Assembly: GCF_003112575.1 (NCBI RefSeq)
Contig: NZ_BEWC01000003.1
Location: forward strand, 1 to 64,000
Direction of reading: 5' to 3'
DNA from: Streptomyces ardesiacus
Lineage (GTDB): Bacteria; Actinomycetota; Actinomycetes; Streptomycetales; Streptomycetaceae
DNA: 64,000 nt
This document shows positions 28,021-36,730 of this stretch, piece by piece. A program made the translations under genes and the position numbers. The notes under the pieces are model-generated. The model had not been told where the DNA came from. It saw only the letters and a program-made list of their open reading frames with translations, and did not search any database. Every line of letters starts with the position of its first letter. Within the stretch, counting starts at the first letter, position 1.

Positions 28021-29229
28021 GTGTGGACGGAGGCTGGCGTGGGCGGTGATGCGGGTACGGCGGCCTCCGGCGGGGAGCCCGGGGGCGGGGCGTCCGCGAG
28101 CGGTGGGGGGCTGAAGCGGCGGCGGCGCAGGAGGCGGCTGCGGATCGCCGGGATCGCGGTCGTCGTGCTGGCCGGGGCCGCCGCGGGCGTCGGGTGGGCG
28201 GTGTACGCCAAGCTGAGCGGCAACATCACGGCGGACGAGGCGGCCGCCGCCGAACTCGCCCGGTACGAGAAGGAGCGGCCCGCCTCGCAGGTGCGCGGCG
28301 CGCAGAACGTCCTCCTGATCGGGTCGGACTCGCGGTCGGGAAACGGCAACTCCCGCTACGGACACGACTCCGGAACCGAGCGGTCGGACACCACGATCCT
28401 GCTCCACCTGGCCGCCGACCGGGACAGCGCCACCGCCGTCTCCCTCCCCCGCGACCTCATGGTGAACGTCCCCGGCTGCCACCGCCCCGACGGGTCACTG
28501 ACGAAGCCGGGGCTCGCGCAGTTCAACTCCGCCTTCGCGACGGGCGGTTCGGCGTGCACGATCCGTACGGTGGAGAAGCTGACCGGCATCCGGATCGACC
28601 ACCACGTGGTCGTCGACTTCGAGGGCTTCAAGGAGATGGTCGACGCCCTGGACGGCGTCGAGGTGTGCCTGCGCAAACCGGTCGACGACAAGGACGCCGA
28701 GCTGAAACTGCCCGCGGGCCGGGTGACGCTCGACGGGGAGCAGGCGCTCGGATACGTCCGCGCCCGCAAGTCGCTCGGCGACGGCAGCGACACCGACCGG
28801 ATGAACCGGCAGCAGCGTTTTCTGGGGGCCCTCGTGAACAAGGTGCAGAGCAACGGCGTACTGCTGAATCCGGTGAAGCTGTACCCCGTTCTCGACGCGG
28901 CCACGTCCTCGCTCACGACGGATCCGAAGCTGGCGAGTCTGCGCGGCCTGTACGACCTCGTGCGCGGACTGCGCTCGATTCCCACCGAGCGCGTGCAATT
29001 CCTGACCGTCCCCCGGGAGTCGTACGCGGGCGACGCCAATCGGGACCAGCTCGTGCAGCCCGACGCCGGAAAGCTCTTCGCCCGCCTGCGGACGGACGAG
29101 CCCGTGACGATCACGGCCGCCCGGCGGGACCCGGCAGGCGGTACGGGTAATTCCGGTGAAGCCCGTACCCCCGAATCCCCGGCACCGACGTTCAGCGGGA
29201 ACACCGCCGACGAGGACATCTGCGGGTAA
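28021..29229 (+). CDS. LCP family protein 1 (LytR-CpsA-Psr), no LytR_C domain
   Basis: A 402-residue membrane-anchored phosphotransferase-type protein. It has a short basic cytoplasmic N-terminus (LKRRRRRRRLRI), one helix (AGIAVVVLAGAAAGVGWAVYA) and an extracytoplasmic LCP domain: NVLLIGSDSR, DTTILLHLAAD, AVSLPRDLMVNVPG (catalytic Arg region), EKLTGIRIDHHVVVDFEGF, DALDGVEVC and GYVRARKSL. LCP proteins move undecaprenyl-linked glycopolymers onto peptidoglycan. The C-terminus is a Pro/Ser-rich tail with a final Cys (EDICG) and no LytR_C domain. The GTG at 28021 has AGGAG seven bases upstream. First of five co-directional LCP genes. Confidence 0.92.
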   Translation: MWTEAGVGGDAGTAASGGEPGGGASASGGGLKRRRRRRRLRIAGIAVVVLAGAAAGVGWAVYAKLSGNITADEAAAAELARYEKERPASQVRGAQNVLLIGSDSRSGNGNSRYGHDSGTERSDTTILLHLAADRDSATAVSLPRDLMVNVPGCHRPDGSLTKPGLAQFNSAFATGGSACTIRTVEKLTGIRIDHHVVVDFEGFKEMVDALDGVEVCLRKPVDDKDAELKLPAGRVTLDGEQALGYVRARKSLGDGSDTDRMNRQQRFLGALVNKVQSNGVLLNPVKLYPVLDAATSSLTTDPKLASLRGLYDLVRGLRSIPTERVQFLTVPRESYAGDANRDQLVQPDAGKLFARLRTDEPVTITAARRDPAGGTGNSGEARTPESPAPTFSGNTADEDICG

Positions 29230-29496
29230 AGCACATTCCAAGAAGGGGCAACTCCGAGTGCAAGATGCCATGCGCGAGCGGACAATTGTCCGAGAAATGC
29301 GCCGGATTGCCCAGTTGTAAGGTTCGTGGAATGCGTCACTGCCGTCGCCCTACGCCCAACGGGGCGGTTAATGTGAGCGATCCGGTGTGCCCGGCCGCGG
29401 ACTTCTGCCCTGGCCACGCACTGAACTGACGTGAGCGAGACCGGGCGCCCGGAGGGGAGGGGCGCCGCGTGGCCCCGACGGAGGATTCGGACAACC
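29230..29496 (+). promoter_or_regulatory. Intergenic control region before LCP2
   Basis: Contains a perfect 14-base palindrome CGGACAATTGTCCG (29279-29292) and GGGCGGTTAATGTGAGCG near 29363-29380, with TAATGT as a possible -10. The sequence from roughly 29330 onward is alignable with the region before LCP4 (about 33120-33312), so this promoter region belongs to the duplicated LCP unit. Confidence 0.55.
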
Positions 29497-31212
29497 GTGG
29501 ACGCGCAAGGCCGTGGGCAGGCGGAGGGCATCGACCCCGCAGACCAGTGGGTGCTCAATCCGGACACCGGTGACTACGAACTGCGACTGCCCTCTTCCGC
29601 ACCGCAGTCACCCGTCCCCCGCCCCCGCCGGGCCGCGCCCGCGCCGGAGCGCGAGGTCCCCGCACCGCGCAGGCGCCGGACGACGCCCGAGGAGCCGCCG
29701 CCGGGACGGCGCGACCGCCGGCGGCCGTCGACGAAGAAGTCGGCGAAGAAGAAGTCGAGGGCCAAGAAGATACTGCTGTGGACCGGCGGCACGATGGCGT
29801 TCGTCGTCCTCGCCGTCGGCGCGGCCGGGTACCTCTATCTCCAGCACCTCAACGACAACATCGACTCCCTCCCCGACGACGGCGCGAGCACCGGTGGGTT
29901 CCGGAAGGACCAGGCGATCAACATCCTGTTGATCGGCACCGACAAGCGCACCGGTTCCGGCAACGAGGGCTACGGCGACAAGGGCAGCGCCGGGCACGCG
30001 GACACGAACATCCTGCTGCACGTCGCCAAGGACCGCTCCAACGCCACCGCGCTCAGCATCCCCCGCGACCTGATCGTCGACATCCCCGACTGCCCGACCA
30101 CGCAGGAGGACGGGAGCACGAAGGTCATCCCGGGCTCCACCGGCGTCCGCTTCAACGAGAGCCTCGGCCAGGGCGGCCGTACGCCCAGTTGCACCATGCG
30201 GACCGTCACCGAGCTGACCGGGGTCAAGCCCGACAACTTCATGGTGGCCGACTTCAACGCGGTCAAGACCCTGACCTCGGCGGTCGGCGGGGTCGAGGTC
30301 TGTCTCGCGAAGGACATCGACGACCCCGACTCGCACCTGAACCTGCCGGCGGGCAAGCACACCATCGAGGGCGAGGACGCGCTCGCCTTCGTCCGTACCC
30401 GGCACTCCGTCGGCTTCGGCGGCGACCTGAGCCGTATCGAACTCCAGCAGCAGTTCCTCAGCTCGCTGATGCGCAAGCTCAAGTCCAACGACACCCTCAC
30501 CAGCCCGACGAAGATGGTGAAGCTGGCCGAGGCGGGCACCAACGCGCTGACCGTCGACGCCAAGCTGGACGACATCGGCAAACTGAAGGACCTCGGTCTG
30601 GAGCTGGGCAAGCTCAACATCAAGAACCTGACCTTCGCCACGGTGCCGGTCAAGGACAACCCGGCCGAGAAGACGCCGGTGACCGTCGTCCTCAAGGAGG
30701 GGGACGCCCAGCAGGTCTTCGACATGGTCAAGAACGACGTCTCCTTCACCGAGGTCGAGCAGAAGAAGAAGGCGAAGCAGAAGAAGGAGGACGCGGCCGT
30801 CGCCGCCCGTCTGGAGGGCGAGAAGTCCGAGCCCGCCGAGGTCCGCGTCCGCATCCTCAACGGCGGGGCCTCCTCCGGCAGCGCGGGACGGGAGCTGACC
30901 TACCTCCAGAACGAGGCCGGGATCACCAAGTCCGAGAACGCGGGCAACGCCCCGGCCGACATCGCCAGGACCACCCTGGAGTACGCCCCCGACCAGGCCG
31001 ACCAGGCCCGCGCCCTCGCCGAGATCCTCGGCCTGTCCGGCGCCGCCATGAAGCCCGGCGAGAGCGTCACCAACTCCCAGGGCCTGCCCGCCATGACCCT
31101 CACCCTCGGCAAGGACTTCAAGGGCGCCGGGGTCAAGCTCGACGCCACCTCCGGCGAGGCCCCGAAGGACCTCCAGAAGTCCACGGCGGACAAGGTCGAG
31201 TGCGCGAAGTGA
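29497..31212 (+). CDS. LCP family protein 2 with LytR_C domain
   Basis: A 571-residue LCP protein. The disordered Pro/Arg/Lys-rich N-terminus contains DPADQWVLNPDTGDYELRL. One helix follows (ILLWTGGTMAFVVLAVGAAGYLYL, ~residues 92-113), then the LCP domain (NILLIGTDKR, DTNILLHVAKDRSNATALSIPRDLIVDIPDC, VEVCLAKDIDD, AFVRTRHSV). A Lys-rich linker (KKKAKQKKED) precedes a C-terminal LytR_C domain (VRVRILNGG...LTLTLGKDF). GTG 29497 is preferred: the paralogue at 33313 diverges by compensating frameshifts just upstream, implying non-coding 5' sequence, with GGAGG conserved in both. Its C-terminal 225 bases match LCP4 exactly. Confidence 0.9.
   Translation: MDAQGRGQAEGIDPADQWVLNPDTGDYELRLPSSAPQSPVPRPRRAAPAPEREVPAPRRRRTTPEEPPPGRRDRRRPSTKKSAKKKSRAKKILLWTGGTMAFVVLAVGAAGYLYLQHLNDNIDSLPDDGASTGGFRKDQAINILLIGTDKRTGSGNEGYGDKGSAGHADTNILLHVAKDRSNATALSIPRDLIVDIPDCPTTQEDGSTKVIPGSTGVRFNESLGQGGRTPSCTMRTVTELTGVKPDNFMVADFNAVKTLTSAVGGVEVCLAKDIDDPDSHLNLPAGKHTIEGEDALAFVRTRHSVGFGGDLSRIELQQQFLSSLMRKLKSNDTLTSPTKMVKLAEAGTNALTVDAKLDDIGKLKDLGLELGKLNIKNLTFATVPVKDNPAEKTPVTVVLKEGDAQQVFDMVKNDVSFTEVEQKKKAKQKKEDAAVAARLEGEKSEPAEVRVRILNGGASSGSAGRELTYLQNEAGITKSENAGNAPADIARTTLEYAPDQADQARALAEILGLSGAAMKPGESVTNSQGLPAMTLTLGKDFKGAGVKLDATSGEAPKDLQKSTADKVECAK
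30923..31147 (+). repeat. 225-bp identical repeat, copy 1 (inside LCP2)
   Basis: Identical base for base, in my reading, with 34739-34963 in LCP4. It covers most of the LytR_C coding part. Flanking sequence is similar but mismatched (first upstream difference at 30922, first downstream at 31148). Confidence 0.9.
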
Positions 31213-31381
31213 CCTGAGGGGCCCTGCGCGCGTCTGACAGTACGACAGTCCGTCGGCCGAACGGTCCTTCGGTGAACAATCCACCGTCCTCCGTACAGCC
31301 AACGACGGGCTTCGTACGTCCAACTGTGCGAACAGGTCGCGTGCCGAGGCGTGTTCGCGGGCCCGAGGGTGGGAGAAGGAC

Positions 31382-33103
31382 ATGACGCAGAGCAGTGTGC
31401 GCGGGGAGGCGACGCGACCGGACACGGTCCGGCACGCCCGCGGCCGCCGGTCCCGACGCGGCGGCCGGGACGAGGGCGACACGGGCGGGGCCGGGCAGGG
31501 AGACCCCGGGGGGTCGCGGGGCCGGGGAGGCGGACACGGCAGGCGCTCCGGGCGGCGGCCCGGACGCGGGCACCGGGCGCTGAGGTGGTCCGCGAGCACC
31601 CTCGCGGTGGTCATACTCGGCACGGCCGGAGCCGGATACCTCTACTACCGGCACCTGACCGCCAACATCGACAAGGGCGAGCGCAGCAGCGGCGACTCCA
31701 AGGCGCACAAGGCCGAGCCGAACGCGGCCGGACAGACGCCCCTGAACATCCTGCTGCTCGGCTCCGACAGCCGGGCCTCCGCCGCCAACGTGGCCCTCGG
31801 CGGCGGCAAGAACCACCGCGACAACCCCCCGCTGGCCGACGTGCAGATGCTGATCCACCTGTCCGCGGACCGCAAGAGCGCCTCGGTGATGAGCATCCCC
31901 CGGGACACCCGGGTCGACATCCCCGCCTGCAAGGACCCCGACACCGGGGAGAAGTTCCCGGCGACCAACGACATCATCAACACCTCGCTGGCCCGCGGCG
32001 GCGCCGGCTGCACCCTGGCCACCTGGGAGAACCTCACCGGCGTCTACATCGACCACTGGCTGACGATCGACTTCGCGGGCGTCGTCTCGATGGCGGACGC
32101 GATCGGCGGGGTCGAGGTCTGCGTGAACCAGAACGTGTGGGACCGGCCGCTGCCCGGCGTGCCCGGCGGCTCGGGCCTGAAGATGACGGCCGGCCCGCAC
32201 AAGGTCAAGGGCGAGGAGGCGCTGCAGTGGCTGCGCACCCGGCACGCCTGGGGCAGTGACCCGCTGCGGGCCCGGGCCCAGCACATGTACATGAACTCGA
32301 TGATCCGCACGCTCAAGAGCCAGAACGTCTTCACCGACGCCGGTCGGCTGATGGACCTGGCCGAGGCGGCGACGAAGTCGCTGACGGTCTCCGAGGAGGT
32401 CGGCACCCCCAAGAAGCTCTACGACCTGGGCATGCAGCTCAAGACGGTGCCCACGGACCGCATCACCATGACGACGATCCCCACCGTCGAGGACCCCGAG
32501 GACAAGAACCACCTGCTGCCGGCCGACGACGCCGACGCGATGTGGGCGATGCTCCGCGACGACGTCTCCTTCGACGACAAGGGGAAGCAGGACGGGAAGG
32601 GCTCCGCCAAGGGCGACGGCGGGGACGCGGCCGGGGACGGCGCCGCCGGCGCGGACGGCACCGGCAAGCCCTCCGACGAGCCCGCCGCCGATGCCGAGAT
32701 CGGCGTCCTGGTCCGGAACGCCACCCGTTCCGCCACCCTCGGGCCGGTCCCCGGCCGGGCCGGCGCGGTCGCGGGGACGCTGGTGGACAAGGGCTTCGTG
32801 AAGGCGACGAAGGACACCTCGGCGGCGCTCTCCGAGGAGCGGACCGTCGTCCGTTACCCGAGCGACGAGCTGGCGGGCGACGCACGGCGCGTCGCCGAGG
32901 CGCTGGGCATCCCCGCCAACGCGGTGCGCAGGACCGCGGACGTGTCCGGGATCACTCTCGTCGTGGGAGCTGACTGGCGCGACGGCGCGTCCTACCCGAA
33001 GCAGAAGACACCCGAGGCCGGGGACCTGCCGGAGAGCAGCGACGCCCTCAACGGCTCGGACACCAGCACGTGCATGGACGTCTACAAGCCCTACCGATGG
33101 TAG
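31382..33103 (+). CDS. LCP family protein 3 with LytR_C domain
   Basis: A 573-residue LCP protein. The long Gly/Arg-rich cytoplasmic N-terminus (~70 residues) is followed by one helix (WSASTLAVVILGTAGAGYLYY) and the LCP domain (LNILLLGSDSRAS, DVQMLIHLSADRKSASVMSIPRDTRVDIPAC, GVYIDHWLTIDFAGV, GGVEVCVN, QWLRTRHAWG). A low-complexity Gly/Asp/Lys linker (GKQDGKGSAKGDGGDAAGDG) leads to a LytR_C domain (EIGVLVRNATRSATLG, TLVVGADWRDG) and a C-terminal Cys (TSTCMDVYKPYRW). ATG 31382 has GGAGAAGGA upstream. Its closest relative in the window is LCP5; together with LCP2 it forms the first copy of a duplicated gene pair. Confidence 0.92.
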   Translation: MTQSSVRGEATRPDTVRHARGRRSRRGGRDEGDTGGAGQGDPGGSRGRGGGHGRRSGRRPGRGHRALRWSASTLAVVILGTAGAGYLYYRHLTANIDKGERSSGDSKAHKAEPNAAGQTPLNILLLGSDSRASAANVALGGGKNHRDNPPLADVQMLIHLSADRKSASVMSIPRDTRVDIPACKDPDTGEKFPATNDIINTSLARGGAGCTLATWENLTGVYIDHWLTIDFAGVVSMADAIGGVEVCVNQNVWDRPLPGVPGGSGLKMTAGPHKVKGEEALQWLRTRHAWGSDPLRARAQHMYMNSMIRTLKSQNVFTDAGRLMDLAEAATKSLTVSEEVGTPKKLYDLGMQLKTVPTDRITMTTIPTVEDPEDKNHLLPADDADAMWAMLRDDVSFDDKGKQDGKGSAKGDGGDAAGDGAAGADGTGKPSDEPAADAEIGVLVRNATRSATLGPVPGRAGAVAGTLVDKGFVKATKDTSAALSEERTVVRYPSDELAGDARRVAEALGIPANAVRRTADVSGITLVVGADWRDGASYPKQKTPEAGDLPESSDALNGSDTSTCMDVYKPYRW

Positions 33104-33312
33104 GAGTTCACGAAAATAGGAGGGAATGCCCTGTTGTAGGCGTGACGTTCGTGACACCAGTGTCGTTCGACGCCGAACCGGGCGGATAGTGTGAGCGCTC
33201 CAGTGCCCCCTGCCGCGAGGTCCGCCCTGGCGTCGTGCACTAGTTGGCTTTTTTCTACCGTGCGCCTTCAGGGGAAGGTGCCGCGTGGCCCCCGACGGAG
33301 GATTGGGAGACC

Positions 33313-35025
33313 GTGGACGCGCAAGGACGTGGGCGGGCAGACGACGTGGATCCCGCAGACCAGTGGGTGCTGAATCCGCGTACCGGTGAGTACGAGCTGC
33401 GGCTGTCCCCCTCCGCGCCCGCCGCACCGGAGCCGTCCGTCCCCGGCCCCCGCGCGGCGGGCCGCCGTACGGCCGCTCCGGGCCGCGAGGTGCCGCCCCA
33501 GCGACGGCGCCGCCCGGCACCCGAGGAGCCGGTGCCCGGGCGCCGCGGACGCCGGCCGGAGAAGAAGAAGTCCCGGGGCAAGAAGGTGCTGCTGTGGACC
33601 GGCGGCACCATGGCCTTCGTCGTCCTCGTGGCCGGCGTGGGCGGCTACGTCTACCTCAAGCACCTCGAGGGCAACGTCTCGACGACGGACGTCGGCAACG
33701 CCGGAAGCAGCAGCTTCAAGAAGGACGAGGCCTTCAACATCCTCATCATCGGCACCGACAAGCGCACCGGTGAGGGCAACGAGGGCTACGGCGACAAGGG
33801 CAGCGCCGGGCACGCGGACACGAACATCCTGCTGCACGTCGCCAAGGACCGCTCCAACGCCACCGCGCTGAGCATCCCCCGTGACCTGATCGTCGACATC
33901 CCCGACTGCGAGACCAAGCAGGAGGACGGGAGCACGAAGGTCATCCCGGGCTCCTCCGGCGTCCGCTTCAACCAGAGTCTCGGCGACCTCGGCCGGGACG
34001 CGGGCTGCACGATGCGCACGGTGACGGAGACGACCGGTGTCAAACCGGACCACTTCATGATGGCCGACTTCAACGCGGTCAAGACGCTGACCTCGGCGGT
34101 CGGCGGCGTGGACGTGTGCGTGGAGCACGCCGTGGACGACCCCAAGTCCCACCTCAAGCTGCCCGCGGGCGAGTCCACCGTCGAGGGCGAGCAGGCCCTC
34201 GCCTTCGTCCGCACCCGGCACGCCTTCGGCAACGAGGGCGACCTGGACCGCATCAAGGTGCAGCAGCAGTTCCTGGGCTCGCTCATGCGGAAGATGTCCT
34301 CCAGCGACACCCTCACCAGCCCCACCAAGCTGGTGAAGCTCGCCGAGGCCGCGACCAAGGCCCTCACCGTGGACAGCGCCATCGGCAACGTGGGCACGCT
34401 CAAGGACGTCGCCCTGGAGCTGAAGAAGGTGCCGCCGAAGAACATCACGTTCGCCACCGTGCCGGTGCTCGACAACCCGGCCGAGAAGGTCAAGGCGACG
34501 GTGGTCGTGAACGAGGCGAAGGCTCCCCAGGTCTTCGACATGATCAGGAACGACATCTCCTTCACCGAGGTCGAGCAGAAGAAGAAGGCGAAGCAGAAGA
34601 AGGAGGACGCGGCCGTCGCCGCCCGCCTGGAGGGCGAGAAGTCGGAGCCCGCAGAGGTCCGCGTCCGCGTCCTCAACGGCGGCGCCCCCTCCGGCAGCGC
34701 GGGACGGGAGCTGACCTACCTCCAGAACGAGGCCGGGGTCACCAAGTCCGAGAACGCGGGCAACGCCCCGGCCGACATCGCCAGGACCACCCTGGAGTAC
34801 GCCCCCGACCAGGCCGACCAGGCCCGCGCCCTCGCCGAGATCCTCGGCCTGTCCGGCGCCGCCATGAAGCCCGGCGAGAGCGTCACCAACTCCCAGGGCC
34901 TGCCCGCCATGACCCTCACCCTCGGCAAGGACTTCAAGGGCGCCGGGGTCAAGCTCGACGCCAAGTCCATCGAGACACCGGACCTGGAGAAGTCCACGGC
35001 CGACCAGAAGCTGTGCGCCAGTTGA
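33313..35025 (+). CDS. LCP family protein 4 with LytR_C domain (paralogue of LCP2)
   Basis: A 570-residue LCP protein with the layout of LCP2: N-terminal DPADQWVLNPRTGEYELRL, Pro/Arg-rich stretch, one helix (VLLWTGGTMAFVVLVAGVGGYVYL), LCP domain (FNILIIGTDKR, ALSIPRDLIVDIPDC, GGVDVCVEHAVDD, AFVRTRHAFG), Lys-rich linker and LytR_C domain, ending QKLCAS. The GTG at 33313 is used because upstream in-frame sequence is not conserved with LCP2 although GGAGG is. Identity to LCP2 is near total in the LytR_C part and in a ~90-base stretch around GYGDKGSAGHADTNIL, but lower elsewhere, a mosaic pattern. Confidence 0.9.
   Translation: MDAQGRGRADDVDPADQWVLNPRTGEYELRLSPSAPAAPEPSVPGPRAAGRRTAAPGREVPPQRRRRPAPEEPVPGRRGRRPEKKKSRGKKVLLWTGGTMAFVVLVAGVGGYVYLKHLEGNVSTTDVGNAGSSSFKKDEAFNILIIGTDKRTGEGNEGYGDKGSAGHADTNILLHVAKDRSNATALSIPRDLIVDIPDCETKQEDGSTKVIPGSSGVRFNQSLGDLGRDAGCTMRTVTETTGVKPDHFMMADFNAVKTLTSAVGGVDVCVEHAVDDPKSHLKLPAGESTVEGEQALAFVRTRHAFGNEGDLDRIKVQQQFLGSLMRKMSSSDTLTSPTKLVKLAEAATKALTVDSAIGNVGTLKDVALELKKVPPKNITFATVPVLDNPAEKVKATVVVNEAKAPQVFDMIRNDISFTEVEQKKKAKQKKEDAAVAARLEGEKSEPAEVRVRVLNGGAPSGSAGRELTYLQNEAGVTKSENAGNAPADIARTTLEYAPDQADQARALAEILGLSGAAMKPGESVTNSQGLPAMTLTLGKDFKGAGVKLDAKSIETPDLEKSTADQKLCAS
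34739..34963 (+). repeat. 225-bp identical repeat, copy 2 (inside LCP4)
   Basis: Exact counterpart of 30923-31147. The two copies are about 3.8 kb apart in direct orientation, so recombination between them would delete LCP3 and parts of both neighbours. Confidence 0.9.
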
Positions 35026-35104
35026 CCTGAGGAGCCCGTCGTACGTCTCACAGGACGGCGACGGGACCGCGCGCCGGCGCGGGGGTGGGGAGAGGGACGC
35101 GAAC

Positions 35105-36724
35105 ATGACGCGGAGCGGTGTGCAGGGGGAGGACACGCGGGAGGACGCGGCGGACGCGTCCGAGCGCGAGAAGACCGTCCGCAAGGACGCAGACGAGGCC
35201 GTCGACGGCACCGGGGACGGCACGGAGGAATCCCGTCCGCGGCGGCGCCGCCGCGCCCTGCGCTGGACGGCGGTGCTGCTCGCCGCGGTCCTGGCCGGCA
35301 CGGCCGGGGCCGGTTACCTCTACTACGAGCACCTCAACGACAACATCCGGCAGGACGCCCTGAACCTGGGCGACAGCAAGGTCGCCGCGCCGACACCGAA
35401 CGCGGCCGGGCAGACCCCGCTGAACATCCTCGTCATCGGCTCGGACGCCCGGGACAGCGAGGAGAACCAGCAACTGGGCGGCGCCCGCGAGACGTTCGGC
35501 TCCACTCCGCTGGCGGACGTGCAGATGCTGGTGCACCTGTCCGCCGACCGCAGCAACATGTCGGTGGTCAGCATGCCGCGCGACACCCTGCTGGAGATAC
35601 CCAAGTGCACCGACCCGGAGGACGGCACGGTGTACCCGGCGAGCGAGGGCCGGGTGATGACCAACCAGAGCCTCGGCCACGGCGGTCCGGGCTGCACGGT
35701 GGCCACCTGGCAGGAGCTGACCGGCATCCACATCGACCACTTCGTCATGGTCGACTTCGCGGGCGTCGTCTCGATGGCCGACGCCGTCGGCGGCGTACCG
35801 GTCTGCGTGGACGCCAACATCCACTCGCGCGACGGTGCGGGCCACGGTTCCGGCCTGAAGCTGGAGAAGGGCACCCACCCGGTCAAGGGCGAGCAGGCCC
35901 TGCAGTGGCTGCGCACCCGGTACGGCTTCGAGGACGGCAGCGACCTCGCGCGGGCCAAGGCCCAGCACATGTACCTCAACTCGATGGTGCGGGTGCTGCG
36001 GGAGAACGCCACCCTCAGCAGCCCGAACAGGCTGCGCAGGCTCGCCGAGGAGGCCACCGAGGCGCTCACCGTCGACCCGGGCCTGGACTCCGTCAAGAAG
36101 CTGTACGACCTCAGCACCGAGCTGCGCACGGTCAAACCCGAGCGCATCACCATGACCACCATGCCCAACCGGTACGTGGGCGCCCGTGTCGAACCGACCG
36201 AGGACGCGGAGCAGTTGTTCCGGCTGGTGCGCGAGGACATCGCCCTGGACGGCAAGGACGCGAAGGAGAAGCCCGACGCCGAGCCGGAGCCGCCCGCCGA
36301 TCCGGCCGCGCCCGACGACGAGCTGGCGGTCCAGGTGCGCAACGGCACCCGCACGGCCGAGCGGGGCACCGCCCCCGGGCGCGCGAACGCGATCGCCGGG
36401 CTCCTGGTGGAGCGGGGCTTCACGAAGGCCGTCGCGGACCCCTCGGTGCTGCCCAGCGAGGACCGTACGGTGATCCGCTACCCGAGCGCCGACCTGGAGG
36501 GCGACGCGCGGCGCGTCGCCGAGTCCCTGGGCATCCCGGCGAGTTCGGTGAAGCGGTCGACCGACGTCTCCGGCGTCACGCTCGTCGTGGGCGCCGACTG
36601 GCGCGAGGGCACGGCCTACCGGGAGCCGGGGAGCGACGACAGCACCCCCGAGTCGGCCGAGGCCCTCAACGGCGCCGACGACAGCGCCTGCATGCACGTG
36701 AACCCGGGGTTCACCTGGTCCTGA
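35105..36724 (+). CDS. LCP family protein 5 with LytR_C domain (paralogue of LCP3)
   Basis: A 539-residue LCP protein. The charged N-terminus (~55 residues) is followed by one helix (WTAVLLAAVLAGTAGAGYLYY), then the LCP domain (LNILVIGSDARDS, DVQMLVHLSADRSNMSVVSMPRDTLLEIPKC, GIHIDHFVMVDFAGV, GGVPVCVDANIHS, QWLRTRYGFEDG), a short acidic/Pro linker and a LytR_C domain (LAVQVRNGTRTAERG, TLVVGADWREG). The end is DDSACMHVNPGFTWS with the conserved C-terminal Cys. ATG 35105, GGGGAGAGGGA upstream, 79 bases after LCP4, probably co-transcribed. Convergent with the glycosyltransferase gene, only 6 bases apart. Confidence 0.92.
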   Translation: MTRSGVQGEDTREDAADASEREKTVRKDADEAVDGTGDGTEESRPRRRRRALRWTAVLLAAVLAGTAGAGYLYYEHLNDNIRQDALNLGDSKVAAPTPNAAGQTPLNILVIGSDARDSEENQQLGGARETFGSTPLADVQMLVHLSADRSNMSVVSMPRDTLLEIPKCTDPEDGTVYPASEGRVMTNQSLGHGGPGCTVATWQELTGIHIDHFVMVDFAGVVSMADAVGGVPVCVDANIHSRDGAGHGSGLKLEKGTHPVKGEQALQWLRTRYGFEDGSDLARAKAQHMYLNSMVRVLRENATLSSPNRLRRLAEEATEALTVDPGLDSVKKLYDLSTELRTVKPERITMTTMPNRYVGARVEPTEDAEQLFRLVREDIALDGKDAKEKPDAEPEPPADPAAPDDELAVQVRNGTRTAERGTAPGRANAIAGLLVERGFTKAVADPSVLPSEDRTVIRYPSADLEGDARRVAESLGIPASSVKRSTDVSGVTLVVGADWREGTAYREPGSDDSTPESAEALNGADDSACMHVNPGFTWS

Positions 36725-36730
36725 GGGACG

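Noticed and set aside
29431..29496. Upstream starts for LCP2 (29431) and LCP4 (33244)
   Set aside because: The two paralogues differ by compensating frameshifts in this part while the GGAGG before the inner GTG is conserved, so it reads as untranslated leader.
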